Shown: positions 43,457-52,921 of the stretch, piece by piece
How positions within the stretch are numbered: the stretch's first letter is position 1
Layout of the letters: every line of letters starts with the position of its first letter
Source: Marinobacter sp. HL-58
GTDB taxonomy: Bacteria; Pseudomonadota; Gammaproteobacteria; Pseudomonadales; Oleiphilaceae
Assembly: GCF_001314605.1 (NCBI RefSeq)
Contig: NZ_LIHP01000017.1
Location: 1 to 64,000, forward strand
Length of the DNA stretch: 64,000 bases
Direction of reading: 5' to 3'
The notes under the pieces: generated by a model
Seen by the model: only the letters and a program-made list of their open reading frames with translations
The model's database searches: none
What the model was told of the DNA's origin: nothing
Translations under genes and position numbers: made by a program

Positions 43457-44089
43457 TTATTGGCGCAGCATGGGTTCCAGTACCGGCCACACGTTGTCCA
43501 GCAGCCGGCCCTGGGCCTCGGCGGTGGGATGGATATCATCATCCTGCATCATGCCCTCCTGGTCGTAGATGCCATCCAGGAAAAAGGGCAGAAGTTCGGT
43601 TTCCTGTTCCTCGGCCAACTCGGGATAGATGTCGGCAAAGGCGCGGGTATAGCGCTGGCCATAATTGGGAGGAATCTGCATGCCCACGAGCAGGGCTCGG
43701 GCACCGGCGTCATTGACCTGTTCAATCATGCTGGCCAGGTTCTGGCGGATGACATCGGGCGGGAAGCCACGCAGTCCGTCGTTGCCACCAAGTTCGAGAA
43801 TAACGATATCAGGCTGGTTCTTGTCCAGCAGTCGCGGCAAGCGCCGCAGGCCGCCGTCGGTGGTTTCTCCGCTGATGCTGGCGTTGACCACCTGCCACTG
43901 ATCAAGGCCTTCCTCTTCGAGGCGCTCCTCCAGCAGCGCTACCCAGGCCTCCTCGGTCTGCACGCCATAGGCGGCGCTGAGGCTGTCACCGAATATCATC
44001 AGGGTGTTCTGGCTGGCCTGCGCTTGCGCACAGACACAAATTAAAGCGAGGAAAACTATTGATCTCAGGCGTAAAAGTACCGTATTCAT
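43457..44089 (-). CDS. tesA: periplasmic thioesterase/lysophospholipase, SGNH family
   Basis: This 210-aa protein has a signal peptide (about 1-25), GDSLSAAYG with Ser36, the GGND block at 101-104 and DDDIHPTAEAQ with the catalytic Asp and His. It matches TesA/TAP, which hydrolyses acyl-CoA, lysophospholipids and esters in the periplasm. It is divergent from ybbA, the arrangement conserved with E. coli. Confidence 0.95.
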   Translation of the reverse strand: MNTVLLRLRSIVFLALICVCAQAQASQNTLMIFGDSLSAAYGVQTEEAWVALLEERLEEEGLDQWQVVNASISGETTDGGLRRLPRLLDKNQPDIVILELGGNDGLRGFPPDVIRQNLASMIEQVNDAGARALLVGMQIPPNYGQRYTRAFADIYPELAEEQETELLPFFLDGIYDQEGMMQDDDIHPTAEAQGRLLDNVWPVLEPMLRQ

Positions 44090-44127
44090 GAAGGACCTGT
44101 TCCAAATACAACCGTTGCGGAGAGCCA

Positions 44128-44862
44128 GTGAGCGACTTAAGTGATCACAAACCTGAAAGCCGGCGCCCCATGCTGAAGGTCAGTAACCTGACGCACAAGG
44201 TAAGCCTGGAAACTGATACGTTGACGATCTTGCAGGGGGTCAGTCTGGAAATCAACCGCGGTGAATCCGTGGCGATTGTCGGGCGCTCCGGTTCCGGGAA
44301 GACCACCTTGCTGGGGCTCCTGGCGGGGCTGGACACACCCTCGGAGGGCACTGTTGAACTGGATGGCTCCGTGATCAGTCAGCTCAGTGAGGATGAACGG
44401 GCCAAGCTCCGTTCCCGCCGGGTCGGCTTTGTATTCCAGTCGTTCCAGTTATTGCCCGCACTGACGGCGCTTGAAAACGTGATGTTGCCCCTGGAACTTG
44501 GCGGTTTTGACAGCCCGGCAGCAAAGGCCCGGGAACTGCTTGAACGGGTCGGCCTTGGTGAGCGGCTTTACCACACGCCCAGGCAGCTTTCCGGCGGCGA
44601 GCAGCAGCGTGTTGCCATCGCCAGGGCCTTCGCCTCGGAACCGGCCATCCTGTTTGCCGATGAACCCACCGGCAACCTGGACAACCGCACCGGCGCCGAT
44701 GTGTCAGACCTGCTGATGACCCTGAACCGGGAACAGGGCACCACTCTGGTGATGGTCACCCACGATGAGCGGCTTGCCGCCCGTTGTGGCCGGCAGTTCA
44801 ATATTGAAGCCGGCATACTGACAGAACCCTCATCGGCCCAGCAGCAGGAAACGGTGAACTGA
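44128..44862 (+). CDS. ybbA: ABC transporter ATPase, YbbA/LolD-like
   Basis: This 244-aa ATPase has Walker A GRSGSGKTT (from residue 52), the signature LSGGEQQRVAIARA (about 154) and Walker B ILFADEPTGNLD (about 173). It belongs to the MacB/LolD group that powers FtsX-type permeases. GTG at 44128 follows GGAGAGCC. Its stop overlaps the ybbP start by 1 nt. Confidence 0.95.
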   Translation: MSDLSDHKPESRRPMLKVSNLTHKVSLETDTLTILQGVSLEINRGESVAIVGRSGSGKTTLLGLLAGLDTPSEGTVELDGSVISQLSEDERAKLRSRRVGFVFQSFQLLPALTALENVMLPLELGGFDSPAAKARELLERVGLGERLYHTPRQLSGGEQQRVAIARAFASEPAILFADEPTGNLDNRTGADVSDLLMTLNREQGTTLVMVTHDERLAARCGRQFNIEAGILTEPSSAQQQETVN

Positions 44863-47348
44863 TGGCAGCGTCGAAGAAACTGATGTCGGTCCGGCGCGAC
44901 TGGCGTGAAAGGGACGTTCGCGTTGTTCTGTCCGCGTTGATCATTGCCGTTGCCACGGTTGCCACCATTGCGCTGTTCGCCAGTCAGTTGCAACGCACGC
45001 TGGTGTCCTCCGCGAGTTCCTTTCTCGCCGCAGACCGGCAACTGGAAGCGGAAAACGGCCGCCCGGTTCCGGAAGCCTGGTTACAAGAAGCACAACAGCG
45101 GGGCCTTGAAACCGCCCGCATGGTGGAATTCTCAACCATGGTATACGGGGCTGATAATTTCCAGCTGGTGTCCATCAAGGCAGTGAACAACGAGTACCCG
45201 CTGCGTGGCCAGGTGGAATACCAGGAGGGTGCCGATGCGCCCAGGCAGACCGTCGGCCATGGACCCGGGCCGGGAGAGGTCTGGGTGAATCCACGCCTGC
45301 TGCGGTTACTGGAACTAGAGGTCGGCGACAGCCTGGAAGTGGGTAATCACGAGCTGACCATCTCGGGTCTGCTGGTGCGCGAACCGGATGGCGGCTTCCG
45401 CATGTCTTCACTGGCTCCACGGGTCATGATGCACGTGGACGACGTGGAACCCACCGGTGTGATCCAGGAGGGCAGCCGTGTTGAGTATGTGTACCTGTTT
45501 GCTGGCGAAGAAGCCGCTCTCGATAACTATTACAGCTGGCTGCAACCCCGGCTGGAACCCAGTCATGAATGGGAGGGTGTGCGCGATGGCGAAACCTTCT
45601 CCCAGTCCCTTGAGCGGGCCGAACGCTTCCTGTTGCTGGGTGGCAGCCTGGCCGTCATGCTGGCGGCGGTGGCCGTTGCCGTGGCCAGCCGCCAGTATGC
45701 GCTTTCCCAGAGAGACACCGTCGCACTGCTGAAAACCCTGGGTGTCAGCAGCAAAGGTATCGGCCGGCTTTACCTGCGGAGGCTGGCACTATGGGGTGTT
45801 GTTGGTGCTGTTGGCGGGCTTCTGGTGGCCCTGCCTCTGTATTGGCTGCTGTCCAGTGTGCTGGGAGACGTGCTGGAGCAGCAGATCGATTACCAGCTCG
45901 ATCCCAATGCACTGGCACCGGCGCTGTTGACGGCGCTGGTCTCTCTGTTTGCCTTTGCCTATCCCCCCATACGCCGGCTGCGGAATGTCCCGGCCATGCG
46001 GGTATTGCGGAGTCAGCCGGGTGAATCCGGCCGTGAAGCCATTCCGGACCTCGTCATTGCTGTGGTGGCAGTGTTTGGCCTGGTGTGGATGTACGCCCGT
46101 GAAGTTTCACTGGTGCTGTCACTGCTGGGCGGGCTGGCATTGCTGCTGGGCACACTCGCCCTGCTGGGCTGGTTGCTGGTCAGTACCCTGCGCAGGATCA
46201 GTGGCGGAGGTAATGCCTGGAGGCTGGCACTTGTGGGGCTGTACCGACATCGCCGGGCAAGTCTGTCCCAGATAGCCGTGTTTGCCATGACTCTGATGCT
46301 GGCAGCGACGCTGATTCTGGTAAGGACATCATTGCTGGACGACTGGCAGGCACAGTTACCCGACGATACCCCGAACCACTTCCTGATCAATATCTCGCCT
46401 CAGGCGGTGGATGAAGTCGATGAATTCTGGTCAGAGCGGGGGCACCCGCTGGAACAGTTGTACCCGATGGTCCGTGGCCGCCTCACCGAGTTGAACGGGC
46501 AGCCAGTCAAGGAAGCCGTCACCAAGGAAGAGCGGGTAGGTGCCCTGAACCGGGAGCTTAACCTGACCTGGATGGACCAGTTACCGGACGACAATAAGAT
46601 TGTGGCGGGAGAGTGGTTCGCAGACGGCCAGAAAGACGGTGTATCCATTGAGGCGGAGCTGGCCGGCAAACTCGGGGTCAAAGTGGGTGACGAACTTGGC
46701 TTTACCATTGGTTCGGATACGGTGACGGAAACCGTAACCAGTATCCGCACTGTGCAGTGGGACAGCATGAAGCCCAACTTCTACATGGCCTTTCCACCAG
46801 GTGGCGGGCTGGAGGACATGCCCGCAACCTGGATTACGGCGTTCTTCCTGCCTTCGGGTATGAAAGGGGAGCTCAACGAATTCTCCCGCAGATTTCCCAC
46901 GGTCTCGGTGCTGGAAATTGACCACGTGATTGAACGCATTCAGGAAATTGTGCGTCAGGTGACCCAGGCCATCGAAGCGATACTGGCGCTGATTCTTGCA
47001 GCTGCCCTGGTGGTCATGGCGGCGGTGGTCAGCGCAACCATGCAGGATCGTCAACGGGAGGGGGCGTTGTTACGAACCCTTGGGGGCAGGCAGTCGCTGC
47101 TGGTGAGAAGCACCATGCTGGAGTTTGCCTTGCTGGGCTTCTTTGCCGGAATTCTCGGGGTTGCAGCGGCAGAGGGCGCTGTATGGGCGTTGCAGTTCAG
47201 GATGTTTGAGGGGGAGTTCCGCTGGCACTGGCAGGCCATTCTGCCTATTCCGCTGCTCAGTGCCCTGGTGCTGGCGCTGTTCGGACGCTGGCAGCTGAAG
47301 CCGGTATTGAGCGTGTCACCCATGTTGTTGCTCAGGCGGCTGGAATAG
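44862..47348 (+). CDS. ybbP: FtsX-family ABC permease, YbbP-like
   Basis: This 828-aa membrane protein is the usual YbbP length. The N-terminal helix (VRVVLSALIIAVATVATIALF) is followed by a large periplasmic domain, a first FtsX module (about 250-375), middle helices (about 395-445 and 465-485), a second periplasmic domain and a final FtsX module (about 690-820, REGALLRTLGGRQSLLVRS). With YbbA it likely moves or extracts lipophilic substrates. Substrate is unknown, although the tesA link suggests lipids. Confidence 0.94.
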   Translation: MAASKKLMSVRRDWRERDVRVVLSALIIAVATVATIALFASQLQRTLVSSASSFLAADRQLEAENGRPVPEAWLQEAQQRGLETARMVEFSTMVYGADNFQLVSIKAVNNEYPLRGQVEYQEGADAPRQTVGHGPGPGEVWVNPRLLRLLELEVGDSLEVGNHELTISGLLVREPDGGFRMSSLAPRVMMHVDDVEPTGVIQEGSRVEYVYLFAGEEAALDNYYSWLQPRLEPSHEWEGVRDGETFSQSLERAERFLLLGGSLAVMLAAVAVAVASRQYALSQRDTVALLKTLGVSSKGIGRLYLRRLALWGVVGAVGGLLVALPLYWLLSSVLGDVLEQQIDYQLDPNALAPALLTALVSLFAFAYPPIRRLRNVPAMRVLRSQPGESGREAIPDLVIAVVAVFGLVWMYAREVSLVLSLLGGLALLLGTLALLGWLLVSTLRRISGGGNAWRLALVGLYRHRRASLSQIAVFAMTLMLAATLILVRTSLLDDWQAQLPDDTPNHFLINISPQAVDEVDEFWSERGHPLEQLYPMVRGRLTELNGQPVKEAVTKEERVGALNRELNLTWMDQLPDDNKIVAGEWFADGQKDGVSIEAELAGKLGVKVGDELGFTIGSDTVTETVTSIRTVQWDSMKPNFYMAFPPGGGLEDMPATWITAFFLPSGMKGELNEFSRRFPTVSVLEIDHVIERIQEIVRQVTQAIEAILALILAAALVVMAAVVSATMQDRQREGALLRTLGGRQSLLVRSTMLEFALLGFFAGILGVAAAEGAVWALQFRMFEGEFRWHWQAILPIPLLSALVLALFGRWQLKPVLSVSPMLLLRRLE

Positions 47349-47375
47349 AGGCAGGGCGGCGGAGCCATGCGGGAG

Positions 47376-48170
47376 TTAGCGGTAGTTCGACAGGATTTCG
47401 TCCAGCTCGCCGCTCTCCCGCATCGTTTCAAGCTCATGGTTGAAGTCTTCGGCAAAGTCTTCCCAGTCCTTTCTGAGCATCACCCGGAAGCCGTATTCGC
47501 TCAGGGTTTCAGGGGTGCTGCGAAACTCTGTCTGCATGTTTTCTTTCATCAGAATCCACCGGCCAACAAGGCGGTCAGCAACGGCGGCATCCATGTCGTC
47601 GCCATGGAGCACATAGTCGAACATGTCTTTATCGCGGGACACATCAAAGCGCCGGATCTTGCCGGATTCGAAATGGGGCTGCAGGGCCGGGTAGTGGTAG
47701 CCCAGGTGGGTCACCAGTGTATGTGAAAACAGGTCTTCGGGTGTTTCAAATTCCAGGTCCGAGTCTTTGGGTACGAACAGTACCTCCTCGATATCCACCA
47801 CGGGGTCGGTAAAGGCATAGTCATCCGGGTTGTCTGTCCATTCCTTTGCCCGGGTGGTGGCGTCGATGTAACCCTCCGCAAGCATCTGGTCCACACGTTT
47901 GCGGGGTATCTTTTCGGGTACCACCCGGTAATCCAGCCTGCTGGCAATCTTTGTGACCACATCCCACATGATGCCGGATTGCCTGCCGTTCTCGCTGATC
48001 AGGTAGGGTGGGTAGCCATTGGGGGAAACATTAAACCGGATAACACGTTCACTCTCACCGGGGGCGGTATCCTCGGTAGCGAGTGTGTCTGTGCCAGACC
48101 CGAAAGCGAACAGAAAGGTAAGCGAGGCAATGGCTACCGGCAGGCGCCGGCTGGAGGATGCATTGTGCAT
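47376..48170 (-). CDS. periplasmic substrate-binding protein (SBP family 3-like)
   Basis: This 264-aa protein has a signal peptide (about 1-32) and the family-3 binding fold: NVSPNGYPPYLISENGRQSGIMWDVV at the start of lobe 1, DYAFTDPVVDIEEVLFVPKD at the hinge and LVGRWILMKENMQTEF in lobe 2. No permease or ATPase is adjacent, so it may be an orphan sensor or receptor. Ligand unknown. The next 185 nt hold no gene. Confidence 0.85.
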   Translation of the reverse strand: MHNASSSRRLPVAIASLTFLFAFGSGTDTLATEDTAPGESERVIRFNVSPNGYPPYLISENGRQSGIMWDVVTKIASRLDYRVVPEKIPRKRVDQMLAEGYIDATTRAKEWTDNPDDYAFTDPVVDIEEVLFVPKDSDLEFETPEDLFSHTLVTHLGYHYPALQPHFESGKIRRFDVSRDKDMFDYVLHGDDMDAAVADRLVGRWILMKENMQTEFRSTPETLSEYGFRVMLRKDWEDFAEDFNHELETMRESGELDEILSNYR

Positions 48171-48355
48171 AGATGCAAGGCCCTGATTTCATCAAAAGAT
48201 CTGACCCGGCTACATCCCTGCCAGTGAGAAGGAATTGTCACTTTTTCCATTATTGATTTCAATGATTTCAATAGAATGTTTTCGTCAACCTTTGCAAAAG
48301 CCGGAGCCCGCAAAGCCCCGGCAACCGGTGTTATCCGGCTGCCGGGGCGGTAGGC

Positions 48356-49543
48356 TCAGGCCCAGGCTGTTTTCAGAACGGCCCGGGCATCCTCAAGTGT
48401 GACTTCTTTCGGATTGAACATCATGGAGCCGTCATCCATGGCCAGTTCGGCAATGGTATCCAGTTGGTGTTCCTCTACGCTGCCGGTCTCCTTCAGGGTT
48501 CGGGGAAGCTTGCAGCGTTTGTAGAGCTCATCCCGCAGCTTGCGGAGTGCGGAAATGCTCGCTTCGGCACGGCGGCTGGCCGGCGTGCTGGAATACACTT
48601 CCGGGCCTTCCAGATACAGCAGGAGCTCCCCCAGGGGTTCACGGATGGTTTCCAGGTTGTACTCCAGCACATAGGGCAGGTACAGGCTCATACACAGGCC
48701 ATGGGGCAGGTGACAGATAGCACCGGTGGCATGGCCCAGCGCATGAACCAGGCCGACCATGGAATTGGAAAAGGCAATGCCGGCCATGGTGGAAGCCTGG
48801 GCCAGTTCCAGCCGGTTGTCCCGGTCCTTCGGGTTATCCATCACCTTAAGCAGCGATTTACTGATTTTCTTGATTGCCGCCGTTGCATAGGCATCACTGA
48901 GCGGGTTCTTGGCCATGCAGGTAAAGGCTTCGGTGGCATGGGTCATGGCATCCATTGCGGTTGCCGCGGTGATGTGCGGCGGCAACGTCAGCGTCATCCG
49001 CGGGTCAATGACTGCCGCATTGGGCAACAGGAATGACGACGTGAACGGCAGCTTCACTGACTTGGCGGTATCTGTAATAACCGCCACAGAGGTGACCTCT
49101 GACCCGGTACCCGCGGTTGTGGGAACCACCAGAAATGGCTTCAACGGGTGTTTGATAACGCCCGCGCCACTGTACTTTGCAATGTCGTCACCGCCTTCAG
49201 AGACCAGAATGTTCACGGCCTTGGCGGTATCAATGGCGGAGCCGCCGCCTACTGCAATCAGGGAATCGCACTTTTCCCGGCGATAGATGCCGGCGATGTC
49301 TTTCACCACCCCGGTGGAGGAGTCCGGTGGCACATCGTCGTAGATACTGATGATTTCCAGCCCACTCTCTTCGCAGGCAGCAAGTACCGGGTCCAGGAGG
49401 CCGGCGGCACGAACGCCTTTGTCCGTGACAATCATCGGGCGTTTCGCACCCAGGCCGGTCAGCTCATAGGGAATGTGCTCCAGAGCCGCTTTGCCGGCAA
49501 TCACCTTAACCGGGCAGAAAAACTCATAGTATTGATTGGTCAT
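48356..49543 (-). CDS. iron-containing (type III) alcohol dehydrogenase
   Basis: This 395-aa protein has the family's NAD-binding GGGSAIDTAKAV, PTTAGTGSEVTSVAVI, DAMTHATEAFT and the metal-site segment VGLVHALGHATGAICHLPHG with conserved histidines. It oxidises alcohols or reduces aldehydes with NAD(P)+. It overlaps the upstream SCP2-like gene by 1 nt. Substrate is unknown; medium or long chains would fit a hydrocarbon-using marine bacterium. Confidence 0.93.
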   Translation of the reverse strand: MTNQYYEFFCPVKVIAGKAALEHIPYELTGLGAKRPMIVTDKGVRAAGLLDPVLAACEESGLEIISIYDDVPPDSSTGVVKDIAGIYRREKCDSLIAVGGGSAIDTAKAVNILVSEGGDDIAKYSGAGVIKHPLKPFLVVPTTAGTGSEVTSVAVITDTAKSVKLPFTSSFLLPNAAVIDPRMTLTLPPHITAATAMDAMTHATEAFTCMAKNPLSDAYATAAIKKISKSLLKVMDNPKDRDNRLELAQASTMAGIAFSNSMVGLVHALGHATGAICHLPHGLCMSLYLPYVLEYNLETIREPLGELLLYLEGPEVYSSTPASRRAEASISALRKLRDELYKRCKLPRTLKETGSVEEHQLDTIAELAMDDGSMMFNPKEVTLEDARAVLKTAWA

Positions 49544-50088
49544 TATGCTCTCACCGTCTCGACGAAATTGGTTGCTACCTTGAGGTAAATACGAGCTGCA
49601 CTGAGAAGTTTTTCGGGCAGGTGCAGGTTCGAGGGGTATTCCTTTACGGCCCTTTCCGCCACCAGCCTGGGCAGGATAAAGGTTTCCAGCCGGTTCAGAA
49701 TCCGGGTCATGCGGATGGCGTAACTGATATCCCCGTCCACCAGCATGCGGTCGTTGGCAAAGGCGACGGATGTCTTCTCCTGGAACGACAGCACCAGGAA
49801 GGCGTGGGCGATATGTTTGAACTGGATGGACAGGTCCACCGGGCGGGGGGCTGAATCACCGTGGTAATGAAAACGGCCGTCGCCGGTGTGCTCAACGATC
49901 AGCCGTGAGCCATCCGGCATCACCATCATTTCAAACAGGAAGCCCTCGGGCAGGGCCCGGGCTTCCTTCTGTACAGAGGCATCTATTTCGCTGACAGCCT
50001 GAAGCGCACGCCCCATGACTTGGAACATAAGCTCTACATAAAGCCGGCGGGCCTGAAAGACCATCGGCTGGATACGTTTCGCGAGCAT
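49543..50088 (-). CDS. SCP2 sterol-binding domain-like protein
   Basis: This 181-aa protein contains an SCP2-like middle (GFLFEMMVMPDGSRLIVEHTGDGRFHY, then LSIQFKHIAHAFLVLSFQEKTSVAFANDRMLVDGDIS) and a helical end. SCP2 folds bind lipids or acyl chains. It directly precedes and overlaps the alcohol dehydrogenase gene, so a role in presenting lipophilic alcohols or aldehydes is a reasonable inference. Domain assignment is from pattern, not a profile search. Confidence 0.7.
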   Translation of the reverse strand: MLAKRIQPMVFQARRLYVELMFQVMGRALQAVSEIDASVQKEARALPEGFLFEMMVMPDGSRLIVEHTGDGRFHYHGDSAPRPVDLSIQFKHIAHAFLVLSFQEKTSVAFANDRMLVDGDISYAIRMTRILNRLETFILPRLVAERAVKEYPSNLHLPEKLLSAARIYLKVATNFVETVRA

Positions 50089-50122
50089 GGCAATCGTCCG
50101 GTTGTTGTTTCGATACCTCGAT

Positions 50123-50144
50123 TTTTAGAGTTATTGCTCTAAAA
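50123..50144. promoter_or_regulatory. palindrome upstream of the SCP2/alcohol dehydrogenase operon
   Basis: TTTTAGAG-6-CTCTAAAA is a perfect 8-bp inverted repeat, 35 nt before the operon start and 20 nt after the M48 gene stop, both on the minus strand. It could be a regulator site or a weak terminator between the two units. Confidence 0.5.
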
Positions 50145-50163
50145 GTCAATGCGGACGATGACG

Positions 50164-51444
50164 TTAATTCTCCGTCAGCCGGGCCAGTTTCTGTTTTGCT
50201 TCCTCGGCGATATCACCTTCAGCCTTCGCTGCGGTGCTGTAATACTGGATGGCGTCGTCCCGGCGATTCTGCTTGACCGAAATATCACCGAGGCGCAGAT
50301 AGGCAATGGAGGTCGGGACGGTTTCGTTGGCTTTGTTCAGGCGCTCTTTTGCCTTGTCCAGTTTGTTAAGCGCCAGGGCATTGAGGCCGCTGTGCAACTG
50401 GTAGGTGAACATTTCCGGGTAAAGGGAGGTGGCCTTGTCGAAGTCGGCCTCGGCTTTTTCCGGCTCGTCCCGTGCCTTGTATATCTGGCCACGCAGGGAA
50501 TAGAACGCAGCTTCTTCCGGCTCGATCTTGATGGCCTCGTTGATTTTTGCAATGGCCTCATCGAACTTGTCGTCGCTCGCCAGTTTCATGGCTTCGTCAT
50601 GGGCGTCGTAGGCAGGTTGCCGGCTGCGCAGGAATTCGGTTTTCTTCTGGTATTCCTCGCGCCCGCGGAAGCCCCCGGCGCCAATGTCGTCAACGAGTTT
50701 CTGGTTTTCGTTAACACGTTTCTGTGAAGGTGGGTGAGTGGCAAACATGCCCTCGATAAAGCTGGTTTCGCGGCCTTCGGAGAGCTTCACAAAGAGCTCC
50801 TGAAGTTCCACGGCCGCCTGAGGATCATAGCCGGCTTCCTTCATGTATCGTATGCCGAAATGATCTGACTCAAGCTCATCACCCTGGCTGTACTGTGCAA
50901 GGGCAAGCTGGGCACCCATGGCTGCGCCCCCCATGATCAGGCCTGCCCATTCATTATCTGAAAGCGCAAAGCCCAGCCCGGCCACGCCGGCGCTGATCAG
51001 CATTCCCTGTTGCATGCGCTGAACGCTATGCCTTGCAGCCGCATGGACGATTTCGTGCCCGAGCACGGAGGCCAGCTGGGCTTCATCATCAAATTCTGTC
51101 AGCAGGCCACGATTGATTGCGATCTTGCCGCCCGGCAGTGCCCAGGCATTGGGCACACTGCTGTTCAACACCACAAATTCGTAGGGAAGGTCCGGGCGGT
51201 CGCTGACTTTCGCCAGCTTCTGGCCCACTTCCTCAACGTATCGGTTCAGATCCGGGTCCAGGTAGAAACGGCCGCCCTGGGTTTGCTGGGTGGGCTTGTA
51301 CTGCTCACTGCCGATGGACAGTTCCTGGCTTTCGGGAATCAGCGACAACTGCTTTTTGCCGGTAACCGGGTTTACAGCGCATCCGGAAAGGATGGCCAGC
51401 ATGATCACGATGGTGAGGTATCGAAATCCAGCAGAGATGTTCAC
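50164..51444 (-). CDS. M48-family metalloprotease lipoprotein with TPR repeats
   Basis: This 426-aa lipoprotein has a signal peptide ending in the lipobox LSGC (Cys22), the zinc motif HEIVH at 130-134 and a later ligand glutamate in DELESDHFG. C-terminal TPR repeats (about 285-420) follow. This layout matches BepA/YfgC- and LoiP-like periplasmic proteases that maintain outer-membrane proteins. Operon structure is not clear; it is divergent from the thioesterase genes. Confidence 0.9.
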   Translation of the reverse strand: MNISAGFRYLTIVIMLAILSGCAVNPVTGKKQLSLIPESQELSIGSEQYKPTQQTQGGRFYLDPDLNRYVEEVGQKLAKVSDRPDLPYEFVVLNSSVPNAWALPGGKIAINRGLLTEFDDEAQLASVLGHEIVHAAARHSVQRMQQGMLISAGVAGLGFALSDNEWAGLIMGGAAMGAQLALAQYSQGDELESDHFGIRYMKEAGYDPQAAVELQELFVKLSEGRETSFIEGMFATHPPSQKRVNENQKLVDDIGAGGFRGREEYQKKTEFLRSRQPAYDAHDEAMKLASDDKFDEAIAKINEAIKIEPEEAAFYSLRGQIYKARDEPEKAEADFDKATSLYPEMFTYQLHSGLNALALNKLDKAKERLNKANETVPTSIAYLRLGDISVKQNRRDDAIQYYSTAAKAEGDIAEEAKQKLARLTEN

Positions 51445-51682
51445 GGATAGTGCTCCTTGGTCTGTGTCCCCTGGCGAGTCCTTCGGATGGTTAAAATCGC
51501 CCTGTCAGTCAATGGTACCTTTATAGCATACCCACCCGGCAGGCTGCGTTACTTCAGTGCGTTGCCACCCGTATGGAGGCCCTGGCACTGTTGCGTTATC
51601 ATTGCCCCCTGTTTACTCCTCTGTTCAGCCATTGACACCCGGAACTCCTCCCACTCGTACGTGATCTGACGAGCCAGACTTT

Positions 51683-52153
51683 ATGAAAAATTCCATACGA
51701 AAGGACCGGGTTCGCCGGTTCATCGGAACCCTTAACCAGGGCCGCGAGCTGGGCCTGACCGTCACATCGGCGAAAGAGGAACAGCTTACCCTGTGCCTTC
51801 CGTACAGCGATCGGATAATCGGCAACCCGGATACCGGCGTGATTCACGGTGGCGCCATCACCACACTGATGGATACCGCTTCCGGCTCGGTCATCATGTG
51901 TGCACTGGAGGATTTCGAGCTGTGCCCGACGCTGGACCTGCGGGTGGACTACATGCGCCCGGCCGAGCCTCACAAGCCGGTGTATGCCCGGGCCGAAACC
52001 TACAGGATTACCCGCAATATTATCTTCACCCGTTGTGAGGCGTTTCAGGAGCCGGGCGAGACCATCGCCAATTGTGTGGGTACTTTCATGCGCATCGGCA
52101 AGGAGGCAACGCCCAAATCCTTCCGTGACCTGATTACCGGAGGCGAAGAATGA
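51683..52153 (+). CDS. PaaI-family hot-dog thioesterase, first of two
   Basis: This 156-aa hot-dog protein has IHGGAITTLMDTASGSVIM, the PaaI-type active-site segment, and DLRVDYMRPAEPHKPVYARA. Such proteins hydrolyse acyl-CoA thioesters. It overlaps the next gene by 4 nt, and the two are paralogous in fold but distinct in sequence. Confidence 0.87.
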   Translation: MKNSIRKDRVRRFIGTLNQGRELGLTVTSAKEEQLTLCLPYSDRIIGNPDTGVIHGGAITTLMDTASGSVIMCALEDFELCPTLDLRVDYMRPAEPHKPVYARAETYRITRNIIFTRCEAFQEPGETIANCVGTFMRIGKEATPKSFRDLITGGEE

Positions 52154-52584
52154 CCAATCCGGAAATCCTCCGTTACACCCAGGAAACCGGTGATTTCTCC
52201 CGCATGCTGGAAAGCATCCCTTACGCCCGCTTCATCGGCCTGGAATGCGAACGGTTTGGCGACGACCTGATCTTCCGTCTGCCGAAGAAGGAAGAGAACC
52301 TGGGCAACCCGATTCTGCCTGCGATTCATGGTGGTGTGATCGGTGGGTTTATGGAGCTGTCGGCGGTTATCTACCTGATGATGTCCCAGGAGACCCTGCG
52401 CATGCCCCGTATCGTTGATTTTTCCCTGGATTACCTGCGGGCCGGCCTGAACCGGGAAACCTTCGCAGAATGCCAGCTCACCCGCCAGGGCAATCGCGTT
52501 GCCAACGTGATGATCACCGCCTGGCAGAAATCCCGCTCCCAGCCCATCGCCACGGCCCGGGCCCACTTCCTGCTGGCGGACTGA
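52150..52584 (+). CDS. PaaI-family hot-dog thioesterase, second of two
   Basis: This 144-aa hot-dog protein has AIHGGVIGGFMELSAVIYL, where the catalytic Asp of the first protein's motif is replaced by a Glu, and VDFSLDYLRAGLNRETFAEC. It is translationally coupled to the first. The pair may form a heteromer, one subunit having altered catalysis. Confidence 0.85.
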   Translation: MTNPEILRYTQETGDFSRMLESIPYARFIGLECERFGDDLIFRLPKKEENLGNPILPAIHGGVIGGFMELSAVIYLMMSQETLRMPRIVDFSLDYLRAGLNRETFAECQLTRQGNRVANVMITAWQKSRSQPIATARAHFLLAD

Positions 52585-52599
52585 ATTCGCCCTTTTGGG

Positions 52600-52627
52600 G
52601 TTGAAATACCGCCTGTTACCCCCATTT
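52600..52627 (+). promoter_or_regulatory. sigma-32 heat-shock promoter of htpG
   Basis: GTTGAAA (52600-52606) and CCCCATTT (52620-52627) are 13 bp apart and match the sigma-32 consensus (CTTGAAA, 11-16 bp, CCCCATNT) almost perfectly. The predicted start is near 52633, giving htpG a ~335-nt leader that contains element copies 4 and 5. Confidence 0.78.
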
Positions 52628-52657
52628 CTGAGATCAGTTATTCAGGCATTGGTGCAG

Positions 52658-52769
52658 GCAAGCAGTTGAGGAAGTATTTACGAAACACGCCTCGAGACGT
52701 CCCTGTGCGGCTCGGGCTCCGCCATCCATGGCTCCGCACGGTTTCGTAAATCCTTCCTCAACTGCTCGC
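52658..52769 (+). repeat. variable-arm palindromic element, copy 4
   Basis: A 29-bp inverted repeat with two mismatches (52658-52686 with 52741-52769) encloses a 54-nt core (52687-52740) with a GCCAT-CC-ATGGC hairpin. The core reads +, 73 nt after the second thioesterase stop. The 384-nt gap before htpG holds only the heat-shock promoter and copies 4 and 5. Confidence 0.88.
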
Positions 52770-52808
52770 TCCAGATCCGTGCCATAACCGGTTTTACTCA
52801 AAAGTCGG

Positions 52809-52921
52809 GCGGTGTGGGTACGAAGCCCTGTCCAAAACCCTGCGGAGCCATGGATGGCGGAGCGGAGCGTACAGGGACGTATCCACAGCGTGTTTTGGAC
52901 AGGGCTTCGTACCCGCACCGC
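52809..52921 (-). repeat. variable-arm palindromic element, copy 5
   Basis: A 30-bp inverted repeat with one mismatch (52809-52838 with 52892-52921) encloses a 53-nt core (52839-52891) read on the minus strand. Its outer arm starts GCGGTGCGG, like copy 1, but then differs. It lies 47 nt before the htpG start. Confidence 0.88.
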
